Below are positions 16,158 through 25,782 of a DNA stretch of 64,000 nt, piece by piece. Each line of letters begins with the position of its first letter. The first letter of the stretch is position 1. A program made the position numbers and the translations under genes. The notes beneath the pieces are model-generated. The model had not been told where the DNA came from. It did no database searches and saw nothing but the letters and a program-made list of their open reading frames with translations. Location: assembly GCF_900169565.1 (NCBI RefSeq), contig NZ_LT828648.1, positions 2,323,501-2,387,500 on the forward strand. The letters run 5' to 3'. The DNA is from Nitrospira japonica. Its GTDB lineage: Bacteria > Nitrospirota > Nitrospiria > Nitrospirales > Nitrospiraceae.

Positions 16158-16604
16158 ATGGCAAAAGCGAAAAAACAACCGGCGAAGAAAAAGATGAAAG
16201 CAAGCGGCAAGAGAGCGGCGAAGACACCTGCGAAGAAATCGTCCGGGAAGTCTTCCGCGGCAAAAGCGAAGAAGCCATCCGTGAAAGAGCCTGTGCGCAA
16301 AGCGGCTCCCGCCCCCAAACCGGCGGCGCCCTCCGTGAAGAAGCCGGTGAAGCCCGCCGTGGACGACGAAATCAAAAAGCCGGTGTCCTCCAAACCGACA
16401 GCCAAGCCGCCGGTCACTGAGCCGAAAGAGGCGGAACTCGACGAGGACGAGATGGGCGACGAGGAACTCGAAATGGGCGGCGACGGCGAGATGGAAGAGG
16501 ACATGGAAGAAGACCTCACGCTCGACGATGACGAAGAGGACGTCGACTATCTCGAGAAGTCGGAAGACCTCTTGGACGATTCCGACGATTACCGCACCCA
16601 TTGA
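16158..16604 (+). CDS. Bipartite Lys/Ala-rich and acidic protein (histone H1-like)
   Basis: 148 residues of two opposite halves. Residues 1-95 are Lys/Ala/Pro-rich, with AKKPS- and KKPVKPA-type repeats like histone H1 tails. Residues 96-145 are almost entirely Asp/Glu with Met and Leu (for example EDEMGDEELEMGGDG). No folded domain is predicted by eye. The basic half would bind nucleic acid; the acidic half could mask it or bind basic partners such as ribosomal proteins or polymerase. The composition is biased, but codon use and a clear ATG support a real gene. The ribosome site is weak (GGAGTCATTCA). Confidence 0.75.
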   Translation: MAKAKKQPAKKKMKASGKRAAKTPAKKSSGKSSAAKAKKPSVKEPVRKAAPAPKPAAPSVKKPVKPAVDDEIKKPVSSKPTAKPPVTEPKEAELDEDEMGDEELEMGGDGEMEEDMEEDLTLDDDEEDVDYLEKSEDLLDDSDDYRTH

Positions 16605-16720
16605 TTGGTCTTTGATCACGTCGGCATGAGCGATCGCTCCGGCTTATCGCCGTAGCACGCCGTGCCTGTCTTTACCCGCCAGGCCCTCCTTTCAGGCGGT
16701 CATCAGACGAGGAGCGTGAG

Positions 16721-17179
16721 GTGAGCCATTTCTTGTTCATCGCCGGCGCCTTGCGCGAGCGCACGTCCCAGGAAAGCGCGGAGATCCAGCTCTCGAACGG
16801 CGTCTGGGGACTCTGCAGTTCGCTGATCCGGACGAACCTCCAAACCTATCTCGAGCCGCATTCCCGCGGACTGGTCTATGCGCTCAAGATCGGTGTGTGC
16901 GCGGAATTCAAGATCTTGCCGCCGGTACGGGACTTCTCCGAACTGGACGATTTCCTCAAGGACGAATTGCGGACGGAAGCACGCTTCGGCTACGTGCGGA
17001 TCGGAGAGATTCGCCGGCGTACGTTGCCTTCGACGGTGAGCCAGGCCGTGCTCTTGGACGTGTTGCAGATTCCGGATCAGACGGAACTGGCGCGCCGGCT
17101 CAGCCTTGGCATGCACCGCGTGACCCAGGCGGAATTCGACGCGATCGCCGCAAAGTTGCCGGCCGATTCCAGCGCGTAA
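16721..17179 (+). CDS. Hypothetical soluble protein
   Basis: 152 residues starting at a GTG (16721) preceded by GGAGCGTGAG. Mixed alpha/beta with no signal peptide; segments include HFLFIAGALRERTSQES, RGLVYALKIGVCAEFKILPPV and DFLKDELRTEARFGYVRIGEIRRRTLP. The length and well-behaved composition argue for a real gene. No family is recognised and it has no operon partner: the next gene is convergent. The upstream 116 bases hold only short palindromes such as GAGCGATCGCTC. Confidence 0.65.
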   Translation: MSHFLFIAGALRERTSQESAEIQLSNGVWGLCSSLIRTNLQTYLEPHSRGLVYALKIGVCAEFKILPPVRDFSELDDFLKDELRTEARFGYVRIGEIRRRTLPSTVSQAVLLDVLQIPDQTELARRLSLGMHRVTQAEFDAIAAKLPADSSA

Positions 17180-17271
17180 CGGCTCTCCGGCGGTGCCGGC
17201 ACTGCCGTCCTTCCGATCGGCAATTGTTCCTGTTGGCGTCGGAGGCCGGGAGCGGACTTTTCAACATCCTG

Positions 17272-17973
17272 CTAGAGTCGATTGCCGGTCATGAGGTGGT
17301 AGGCATCATCGACCGTGTGCACTTCCTTCACGGCGATGTTGAGGTGAAGCGCCAGTTCGTTAAGATTCCATCCGGCATCGTGAAGTTGTCCGCCGGGAAC
17401 CAGGACCGTGTGATACCCTTCCCGCTTTGCGGCGCGGATCTTGTCGGGGATTCCGCCGACGGTGCCGATCCTTCCGTCATGTTCCAGCGTGCCGGTCATG
17501 GCGATGCCGCGCTGGATTCGATCTCCTTTGAAGAGGGCGATGAAACCCACGGCCATGGCCGCACCGCCGCTCGGGCCGTCGCTTCCCACCGGCCGGTAGG
17601 CCGCCCCTCGCACCGTCACGGTGCCCCCGTGCGGGAAGCCGGAAGTCCGTTGCATCGCATAGGTAAAGGCCTGCGCCATTGCCCCGAGTTGAGTTTGCCC
17701 GAATCGCACGCCGCCCATCACGCATTGGAGTTGCGGCGGCGCCGGATCGCTCTTGCCGTCCCACGCCATAAGCAGCACCTCGAACACGCCCCGATCGTTT
17801 GCGTGAATCGCTCCCAACATCGGCAGCTCGACCGTGTGCTCGGCTGCAACGGGTAAAGGAAGTGCGGCCGGCATGAGGCCCAGACTGATTGCGAGCAGCA
17901 GCCCGATCCGGGGTAGTCGAAACGGCAGGTGCGGTGATCTTGATCCATTGAGAACTGCGTCCCGGCCTGTCAT
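17272..17973 (-). CDS. Exported Lon-type (S16) protease domain without ATPase
   Basis: 233 residues from the ATG at 17973. A signal peptide (about 1-44, hydrophobic LPRIGLLLAISLGLMPAALPL) precedes a stand-alone Lon proteolytic domain. The catalytic serine is in SDGPSGGAAMAVG (Ser135) and the lysine in GTVGGIPDKIRAAKREG (Lys178), the Ser-Lys dyad of family S16. No AAA+ domain is present, so any proteolysis in the periplasm would not be ATP-driven. Longer in-frame starts exist upstream but overlap the divergent gene; no strong ribosome site marks 17973. Confidence 0.8.
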   Translation of the reverse strand: MTGRDAVLNGSRSPHLPFRLPRIGLLLAISLGLMPAALPLPVAAEHTVELPMLGAIHANDRGVFEVLLMAWDGKSDPAPPQLQCVMGGVRFGQTQLGAMAQAFTYAMQRTSGFPHGGTVTVRGAAYRPVGSDGPSGGAAMAVGFIALFKGDRIQRGIAMTGTLEHDGRIGTVGGIPDKIRAAKREGYHTVLVPGGQLHDAGWNLNELALHLNIAVKEVHTVDDAYHLMTGNRL

Positions 17974-18061
17974 GGGGGAAAGTGTAGCAACTTCCCACGG
18001 GGAGTAAAGATAAAGGCTCGTCGCCTTGCCTTGCTTTCTGGCATCTCGTATAAGGGGCGGC

Positions 18062-19120
18062 ATGTGGATGCGCGCGCCCGTCGGAGTTCTGGCAGGCTGT
18101 CTGCTGTGGGTCTGCATGCCGGCCGTCGTATCGGCGGCATCGTGCCGGATCGATACGGCTTCTGATCGAGCCTCATCCACTTTGAAAAAGCGGCTCAGTT
18201 CGGACTGCACCGAGCATGACCGTGAACGGTATAAGGTCCAAGCCGTTGAAGTGCTGGCCGCCATCAAGCAAGGGAAATCGATTGATCTCGCCGGGGTGGT
18301 GATCGAGGGCGATCTGCGCTTGGATGAACTCCATCTCGGGGCCCTTCCTCCCGGGAGCGAACGTCAGCCAATCGATCCGGCAAGCACTGCGCGCGTGGTT
18401 CCCGGTGCTCTGTCGGTGACGCATTCAATCGTTCGCGGGGCGGTGCGGCATGGAACGGAGCGGGACGCGCTGATCGTCAAGGGAGCCGTCGACCTGAGTG
18501 GGACACGGTTCGAACGAACGGTCGATTTGTCCCACGCGGAGTTTCTGCAGCCGGTGACGCTCTCGGATGCCGTGTGTGTCCGGGAATGTTACTTCGTCCG
18601 GGCCGGGTTTCTCCGGGGCCTGACGGCCGAGGGCACGGCGTTCGGTCCTCACACCAGATTTCATCGCGCACGGTTTCACGACCGGGCGGCGTTCCGGAAC
18701 GCACGGTTCAACGGGCTCGCGGAGTTCCTCGAGGTCGAATTTCACCCGGACGCCGATTTCACCGGATCGGCATTCGCATCCGGAACCGGATTTTCCGGGA
18801 GTGTCTTTCACGGCGTAGCGGATTTTTCCGGCGCGCGGTTCGAACGGGAGGCATTTTTCACCTTCACGCGCTTCGAAGGCGACGCCAGGTTTCGGGGCAC
18901 GGTCTTCCGCGCGATCGCGGATTTCGACGACGCGCGCTTCGCCGGGCGCGACGAATTCTCCGGCACGGTCTTCGAACAAGAGGCCAAATTCGCCAGGGTC
19001 ACGCGCCGGGATCAGCCGCCGGCGCCCGGAGGCCAGGACCGGCCGATGCAGTACGGGATCACCCTGACCTTGCTCGTCATCAGCGCCGCGCTGATCGCCT
19101 ATCTGATCCGATCCCGATGA
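18062..19120 (+). CDS. Exported pentapeptide-like repeat protein with C-terminal TM
   Basis: 352 residues. The ATG at 18062 follows AAGGGGCGGC and opens a signal peptide ending near VVSAASC. The central region is a tandem array in the A(D/N)F style (FTGSAFASGTGFSGSVFHG, ADFSGARFEREAFFTFTRF), with Phe about every five residues. This is expected to form a right-handed quadrilateral beta-helix. A C-terminal transmembrane segment (ITLTLLVISAALIAYLI) ends in RSR and anchors it. It is probably a structural or scaffold protein in the inner membrane facing the periplasm. Confidence 0.8.
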   Translation: MWMRAPVGVLAGCLLWVCMPAVVSAASCRIDTASDRASSTLKKRLSSDCTEHDRERYKVQAVEVLAAIKQGKSIDLAGVVIEGDLRLDELHLGALPPGSERQPIDPASTARVVPGALSVTHSIVRGAVRHGTERDALIVKGAVDLSGTRFERTVDLSHAEFLQPVTLSDAVCVRECYFVRAGFLRGLTAEGTAFGPHTRFHRARFHDRAAFRNARFNGLAEFLEVEFHPDADFTGSAFASGTGFSGSVFHGVADFSGARFEREAFFTFTRFEGDARFRGTVFRAIADFDDARFAGRDEFSGTVFEQEAKFARVTRRDQPPAPGGQDRPMQYGITLTLLVISAALIAYLIRSR

Positions 19121-19196
19121 GTGGAATGGCTCCCGCCGACCACAACTAATAGGCAGAGGCTTGCTCCAATCTCCCAAAGCTGGTATAAGGCGGCTT

Positions 19197-19994
19197 GTGG
19201 ATAACCAGCTCGAAGGAGCCGGTCAAACCGAGCTCCCATACCAGGTTCGCATCGAGAATTTCGAGGGGCCGCTCGATCTTCTGCTGCATCTCATCAAGAA
19301 GAGCGAGATCAATATCTATGACATTCCCATCGCGCTGATCACCGGCCAGTACCTCGACTACCTCGAAACGATGACCGAGTTGAATCTCTCCGTTGCGGGG
19401 GAGTTTCTGGTCATGGCCGCCACGCTGCTCCAGATCAAGTCGAAGATGCTGCTGCCGGTCGACGAAACCGTGAAGGACGAGGATGACGGGCCGGATCCGC
19501 GCGAGGAACTCGTGCGGCGGTTGCTCGAATACAAGAGCTACAAGGATGCCGCCCGCCAGCTGGACTCGCAGGAGCGCATGTGGCGGGAAATCTATACCAG
19601 GGCTCCGGCGCCGCAGGAAGAAGAAGGGCCCGCGGGAGAAGAGACGCTGGACGACGTGAGCCTGTTCGATCTGGTGGACGCGCTGCAGGGAATACTCAAT
19701 CGGAATCCCGGCAAGTCGCTCATGGAAATCATCCCCGACAACCTCACGGTTCGCGACCGGATGAACACGATTCTTGAGGCGCTGGAGGGACGGGAGTCGG
19801 TGAGCTTCGCGGCGCTGTTCGAGGCGTCGTCGCACCGGCTGGTGATCATCGTCACGTTTCTTGCGCTGTTGGAATTGATCAGACTGCGGACGGCCCGTGT
19901 GTACCAGCCGGAAAATTTCGGGCCGATCCTGGTCTCGCGCAATTTCTCGTTGGTGCCGGAACCGGCGGAACTGGACGATTCGGAATGGAGGTAA
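19197..19994 (+). CDS. scpA: Segregation and condensation protein A
   Basis: 265 residues from the GTG at 19197 (RBS-like ATAAGG upstream); a TTG at 19161 is an alternative. ScpA is the kleisin subunit that bridges SMC heads for chromosome condensation. The N-terminal signature is clear: VRIENFEGPLDLLLHLIKKSEINIYDIPIALIT, cited here as FEGPLDLLLHLI and INIYDIPI. AATLLQIKSKMLLP follows, and the C-terminal winged helix includes VTFLALLELIRL. Length is normal for the family. scpB follows after two bases, the classic arrangement. Confidence 0.95.
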   Translation: MDNQLEGAGQTELPYQVRIENFEGPLDLLLHLIKKSEINIYDIPIALITGQYLDYLETMTELNLSVAGEFLVMAATLLQIKSKMLLPVDETVKDEDDGPDPREELVRRLLEYKSYKDAARQLDSQERMWREIYTRAPAPQEEEGPAGEETLDDVSLFDLVDALQGILNRNPGKSLMEIIPDNLTVRDRMNTILEALEGRESVSFAALFEASSHRLVIIVTFLALLELIRLRTARVYQPENFGPILVSRNFSLVPEPAELDDSEWR

Positions 19995-19996
19995 GC

Positions 19997-20869
19997 ATGA
20001 GCGAGACCGAACTGCAGGAAAGCGGGAATATGGAACGGCCGGAGGCGGCCGCTTCCGAGCAGACCGGTCCGAGTACGGAGGAGGCGGTCGTTGCGCCGGA
20101 TGCGGTCGCGGCTCACGCTTCCGATCAGATGGAGCTCACCGCGATTCTTGAAGCCCTGCTGTTCGTTTCCGGCGAGCCGATGCCGCTCGCCCGTCTGGCG
20201 ACGACCATCGGGACCGTCTCCAAAGCGGAAGTGCAGCAGGCCCTCAACAATCTCCGGGAGCAATTGGCGCACGACGGCAGGGGGATCCAACTGGTCCAAG
20301 TCGCCGGAGGCTATCGGCTTGCCACGAAGGCGGATTGCGCGCCCTGGCTCAAACGGTTGGAGAAGGCCAAAACGGCTCAGCGGCTTTCGCGATCGGCGCT
20401 CGAATCGCTGGCGATCATCGCATACAAGCAGCCGCTGGTTCGTGCGGAGGTCGAAGAAATCCGCGGCGTGGAAACCTCCGGCGTCATTCGGACGCTGCTG
20501 GAGCGGAAACTCGTTCGTATCGTCGGACGGAAGGAAGTGCCGGGCCGGCCGATCATGTACGGCACCACCAAATATTTCCTCGAGCATTTCGGCTTGCAGG
20601 ACCTCAGCCAACTCCCGCCGCTTCGCGAGTTCAAGGAACTGGGTGAGGCGGAGCAGGCCATGTTGCCCATCGAAGACGTGACGATCGTCGGCGAGCAGCA
20701 AGCGGAACCAGCCGACTCAGAGTCTCCCTCCGAGTCCCTTGCCGAGTCTTCTTCAGATTCGCCTTCCGATTCCATGGAACCAGCGCCGTTTCAGTCCGAG
20801 GAAGGAGAGATGGCAATGGTCGCCGGAAGCGATCACACGTTCGCGGGTGAATCGGTCGACCAGGTCTAG
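19997..20869 (+). CDS. scpB: Segregation and condensation protein B
   Basis: 290 residues. Tandem winged helices typical of ScpB: LTAILEALLFVSGEPM, then LESLAIIAYKQPLVRAEVEEIRGV and GRPIMYGTTKYFLEHFGL. ScpB dimers bind ScpA and complete the SMC-ScpAB complex. Unlike many homologues it has a long N-terminal tail (about 45 residues, Glu/Ala-rich) and a long Ser/Glu-rich C-terminal tail after about residue 232, both likely disordered. The ATG at 19997 is preferred over 19985 because GGAGGT sits correctly before it. Co-transcribed with scpA. Confidence 0.95.
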   Translation: MSETELQESGNMERPEAAASEQTGPSTEEAVVAPDAVAAHASDQMELTAILEALLFVSGEPMPLARLATTIGTVSKAEVQQALNNLREQLAHDGRGIQLVQVAGGYRLATKADCAPWLKRLEKAKTAQRLSRSALESLAIIAYKQPLVRAEVEEIRGVETSGVIRTLLERKLVRIVGRKEVPGRPIMYGTTKYFLEHFGLQDLSQLPPLREFKELGEAEQAMLPIEDVTIVGEQQAEPADSESPSESLAESSSDSPSDSMEPAPFQSEEGEMAMVAGSDHTFAGESVDQV

Positions 20870-20949
20870 CCTTTACCCATCTGCCGATTCGACTGCACCC
20901 GTCGCGTGAGCACCGTGCCTTCCTTATTTTAGCTTTCTCTGTCTTTCGG

Positions 20950-21046
20950 ACCGTGAACACGGTTAACCCTCGATTGCGCGGCGTCGAGCGAGGGCCTTCT
21001 GAAGCCGTGCGCTCCGCGGGCAGGAGGGTGACCGTGTCGCACGGTC
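20950..21046. other. Two hairpins sharing ACCGTG/CACGGT arms in the gap after scpB
   Basis: The 292-base gap 20870-21161 is the longest non-coding stretch. ACCGTG-AA-CACGGT lies at 20950-20963, and GACCGTG-TCG-CACGGTC at 21030-21046. The same arm sequence is used twice, 67 bases apart. They may be transcript-end hairpins for scpAB or paired operator sites. Upstream is a T-rich stretch with no other feature. Confidence 0.4.
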
Positions 21047-21056
21047 GTATCTCGTC

Positions 21057-21086
21057 TTGACTCTCTTTCCGCCGCTTTGCTAGACT
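21057..21086 (+). promoter_or_regulatory. Sigma-70-like promoter for the NHL protein gene
   Basis: TTGACT (21057-21062) and TAGACT (21081-21086) are separated by 18 bases. A start of transcription near 21093 leaves about 69 bases before the ATG at 21162, but only about 15 before the TTG at 21108. Confidence 0.5.
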
Positions 21087-21161
21087 CCTCAGTCTTCTTC
21101 TAAGTTATTGAAAGAGGCTGGTTCTTCGCTTCATGCGCTGCTGTCACACGAGGCAATATTT

Positions 21162-24128
21162 ATGATTAAAGCATGGCTCTTAGACGAGATGTTCCGGTTT
21201 GATCGCGCGCCGCTGTCGGCGGAGGGAAATCCGGGCGAGTGGGGCGCCGGCGATTCGATCGCCGAAGAAGAGGAGTTGCCGCCGGCACCGGCCAATGTTG
21301 CCGTCAAAGCGGGCAACGGACGGCTCACCGTGACCTGGGATCCCGTTCCGGACGCCATGTACTACAACCTGTATTTCCAAACCACCAAGGGCGTCCAGAT
21401 CAAGTTTTCGGAGCTCACCAGGCCGATTGCCAGCGCGGACGATTTCAAGGCCGTCATCGGCGTGAAGAAGGACAAGGGGACTTGTCTTGAAGGCGCGCAA
21501 TCGCCGTTCGTGCACGACGATCTGGCCAACGGGACCTGCTATCACTACGTCGTGACGGTGGTGACGCCCAAGGGCGAAAGTCTCGAATCGCAGGAAGTCA
21601 TGGCGATTCCCGCGCCCTACCTGCTCGCCATGAACATCGGCGCGGAGGGGGTGGACGACGGAGAATTCAGCTCGCCGACCGGAATCGCGCTGGACAAAGA
21701 AGGCAACATCTACGTCGCGGATACCGACAACCATTCGATCCAGAAATTCGACAAGACCGGAAAGTTCATCGCGCGCTGGGGCGGAGAGCCCTCGTCGCAG
21801 GAGGGCAGCTTCTACTACCCGCGCGGGCTCGCGGTCGGCGCGAACGACACCTTATATGTTTCCGACAGCGGCAATAACCGGGTGCAGAAGTTCGATCTCG
21901 AGGGCAACGCCATGCAGGCCTGGGGCAAGTTCGGCTTTGCCTGGCGCGGCGCCGAGATGGGCGTCTTCGACGTGCCCTGGGGCGTGGCGACCGACCAGGA
22001 GGGCAACCTCTACGTGTCGGACACGAGCAATTCCAGAATCCAGAAGTTCAAGGCCGACGGAACGCCCCTGCTGAAATGGGGACGGGACGGCAGCTTCGAC
22101 GGAGCATTTTTCTTTCCCCGCGGGGTCGCGGTCGATTTCGTCGGCAACATCTTCGTCGCGGACGAGAGCAACAACCGCATCCAGAAGTTCGACGCGCGGG
22201 GCAGTTTCCTGTCCAAGTGGGGCCGCGAGGGCTCTGGGCCCGGCCAGTTCAAGGCGCCATGGGGCGTGGCCTGCGACGCGGTCGGCAACGTCTACGTCGT
22301 CGATACCGGCAATCACCGGATCCAAAAGTTCGACGGCAACGGAACGTTCCTCTGCGCATGGGGTAATCGCGGAAAGACGGAGGGGCAGTTCAATTTCCCC
22401 TATGGGATCGCGGTCGACAAGGAAGGGTGCGTCTACGTCGTCGACAGCGGAAACAACCGGGTGCTCAAGTACGTCCCGACCGACGAGGAACTGAGTCGGG
22501 GCAACGAGACTCCCGCCGCACAGGAGTCGGTCGAGGCTCCAGCACCGCACAGCGTCGTGGTCAAGGCCGGTGATACGGAAATCTTCGTGAGCTGGATGGA
22601 AGTACCGCGGGCCGTGTCCTACAACCTCTACTTCAACACCACGCAAGGGGTGGCCAAACAGACCGGCACGAAGATCGAGGGCGTGACCAATCCGTTCACG
22701 CACACGGGCCTGACCAACGATACGCCATACTTTTACGCCGTCGCGGCTGTGTTCGAAAACGGAACGGAGAGCGAGCTGTCGGCTGAAGTCACTGCGATGC
22801 CGGTCCTCATCGACGTTACGGCTCCGCAGAACCCCTACGCCGTCATCAACCACGGCGCTTTCATGACGAATTCGCCGGAAGTGGTGGTGACGATTTCGGC
22901 CAACGACGTCGATACGGGCGTCGGCGCCTATTTCATCTCCGAAGCGCCCCTGACTCCCATGGGGGGCACGCCCGGCTGGGTCGACGTCACGCCGGCGCTG
23001 AAGTTCGGAGCGACGATTCCCTTCATTCTCTCGCTGGGCGACGGACCCAAAACGATCTACGTCTGGTTCAAGGATATCGGTGGCAACGTCTCCACGCCGG
23101 CCTCGGCCACCATTTTAGTCAATACGTCGGGCTACCTCTGCGTGGCCAAGTGGGGCCGGCCCGGCCGGGGCGCGTCCTTGCTGCACGGCGGCGAGTTCAT
23201 GGCGCCGATGTACGGCATGGCGGTGGACCAGCAAGGATCGCTGTTCGTCGTCGACAACGGAAACAACCGGATCCAAAAATTCGACAACACCGGCAACTTC
23301 ATCATCCTCTGGGGAAATTTCGGCTCGGCCAACTCGAATTTTCACAATCCCACCGGCATCGCCTGCGACGGCAAGGGCGATGTCTGGGCGGTGGACACCA
23401 ACAACCACCGGGTTCAGAAATTCGACGGCAAGCTGGGCGGCTACATTATGAAATTCGGTTCCAGGGGGAACGGCGAGGGACAGTTCAATTCGCCGTGGGG
23501 CATTGCGGTCGACCGGGTGCGCGGCTACGTGTACGTCGTCGACAGCGCCAACTTCCGCGTGCAGAAGTTCGATATGGCCGGCGAGTTCGTCATGTCGTGG
23601 GGCAGCTTCGGCAACGGCGACGGCCAGTTCTATTTCCCGAGGGGCGTGGCGGTCGATCAATCGGACGGATCGGTCTACGTCGTCGACATGGGCAACCATC
23701 GGGTGCAGAAGTTCGACACCAGCACCAACGTCCTCCCTCAATTGCTGACCAAGTGGGGAGGCAGCTCGGAGCCCGGGCACGCCAGCAGCCAGTTGGCCCA
23801 GGAGGCGGGACAATTGCGGTCGCCCTGGGGCGTGGCCGTCGACGGAGCGGGCGACGTGTACGTCACCGATACGGGCAACCATCGGGTGGAAAAATTCGAT
23901 AAGGAAGGCAATTTCATCACCCAGTGGGGCGGGTACGGCAACGGGGACGGGCAGTTCAATTTTCCGTACGGACTTGCGGTCGACGCGAAAGGCAGTGTGT
24001 TCGTCGTGGACAGCGGAAACACGCGGGTGCAGCAGTTCATGCCGTCCGACGAAGGCAGCGAGCGGCTGCAGGAGGAATCCGAGGCGGCGGCTGAAATTGC
24101 GAAGGCGCAGGGCGCCACGAGCGCCTAG
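21162..24128 (+). CDS. Large protein with two six-blade NHL propellers and FnIII domains
   Basis: 988 residues. Order: FnIII-like domain (about 40-150, with VTWDPVPDAMYYNLYF); six NHL repeats (about 163-437); a second FnIII-like domain (about 457-550, VSWMEVPRAVSYNLYF); an Ig-like domain (about 552-655); six more NHL repeats (about 677-962); a short acidic tail. Each NHL unit reads like P-x-G-I-A-V-D-x-x-G-N-V-Y-V-V-D-T-G-N-H-R-I-Q-K-F. Six blades per block fit two closed propellers. Such proteins bind peptides, RNA or cell-wall ligands. No signal peptide is visible from the ATG at 21162, nor from the TTG at 21108, which is unusual for this architecture. Confidence 0.85.
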   Translation: MIKAWLLDEMFRFDRAPLSAEGNPGEWGAGDSIAEEEELPPAPANVAVKAGNGRLTVTWDPVPDAMYYNLYFQTTKGVQIKFSELTRPIASADDFKAVIGVKKDKGTCLEGAQSPFVHDDLANGTCYHYVVTVVTPKGESLESQEVMAIPAPYLLAMNIGAEGVDDGEFSSPTGIALDKEGNIYVADTDNHSIQKFDKTGKFIARWGGEPSSQEGSFYYPRGLAVGANDTLYVSDSGNNRVQKFDLEGNAMQAWGKFGFAWRGAEMGVFDVPWGVATDQEGNLYVSDTSNSRIQKFKADGTPLLKWGRDGSFDGAFFFPRGVAVDFVGNIFVADESNNRIQKFDARGSFLSKWGREGSGPGQFKAPWGVACDAVGNVYVVDTGNHRIQKFDGNGTFLCAWGNRGKTEGQFNFPYGIAVDKEGCVYVVDSGNNRVLKYVPTDEELSRGNETPAAQESVEAPAPHSVVVKAGDTEIFVSWMEVPRAVSYNLYFNTTQGVAKQTGTKIEGVTNPFTHTGLTNDTPYFYAVAAVFENGTESELSAEVTAMPVLIDVTAPQNPYAVINHGAFMTNSPEVVVTISANDVDTGVGAYFISEAPLTPMGGTPGWVDVTPALKFGATIPFILSLGDGPKTIYVWFKDIGGNVSTPASATILVNTSGYLCVAKWGRPGRGASLLHGGEFMAPMYGMAVDQQGSLFVVDNGNNRIQKFDNTGNFIILWGNFGSANSNFHNPTGIACDGKGDVWAVDTNNHRVQKFDGKLGGYIMKFGSRGNGEGQFNSPWGIAVDRVRGYVYVVDSANFRVQKFDMAGEFVMSWGSFGNGDGQFYFPRGVAVDQSDGSVYVVDMGNHRVQKFDTSTNVLPQLLTKWGGSSEPGHASSQLAQEAGQLRSPWGVAVDGAGDVYVTDTGNHRVEKFDKEGNFITQWGGYGNGDGQFNFPYGLAVDAKGSVFVVDSGNTRVQQFMPSDEGSERLQEESEAAAEIAKAQGATSA

Positions 24129-24151
24129 GTCTCGTCGGGGTGCAACCATAG

Positions 24152-25651
<1,500 letters not shown>

Positions 25652-25663
25652 GCACGGGAGCGA

Positions 25664-25775
25664 ATGGCGTATAGCGCATAGCAGATAGCTTAATCGCCGG
25701 ATATCGATTTCCCTCGCCTGCCCAATGTTTTTCTTTCTGCGACTATCCGCCAATAGCTATAAGCCATACGCTCTT
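25664..25775. repeat. Imperfect inverted intergenic repeat of TATAGC-type units
   Basis: GGCGTATAGCGCATAGCAGATAGC (two halves: GGCGTATAGC and GCATAGCAGATAGC) lies near 25666-25690. A related sequence in inverse orientation, reading GCGTATGGCTTATAGC on the minus strand, lies near 25756-25771. The units are short and degenerate and fill the guaB-guaA gap. Function is unknown. Confidence 0.5.
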
Positions 25776-25782
25776 CTCAATC

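Noticed and set aside
16628..16639. GAGCGATCGCTC palindrome
   Set aside because: It contains the GCGATCGC octamer known as HIP1 in cyanobacteria, but this single copy in G+C-rich DNA is expected by chance.
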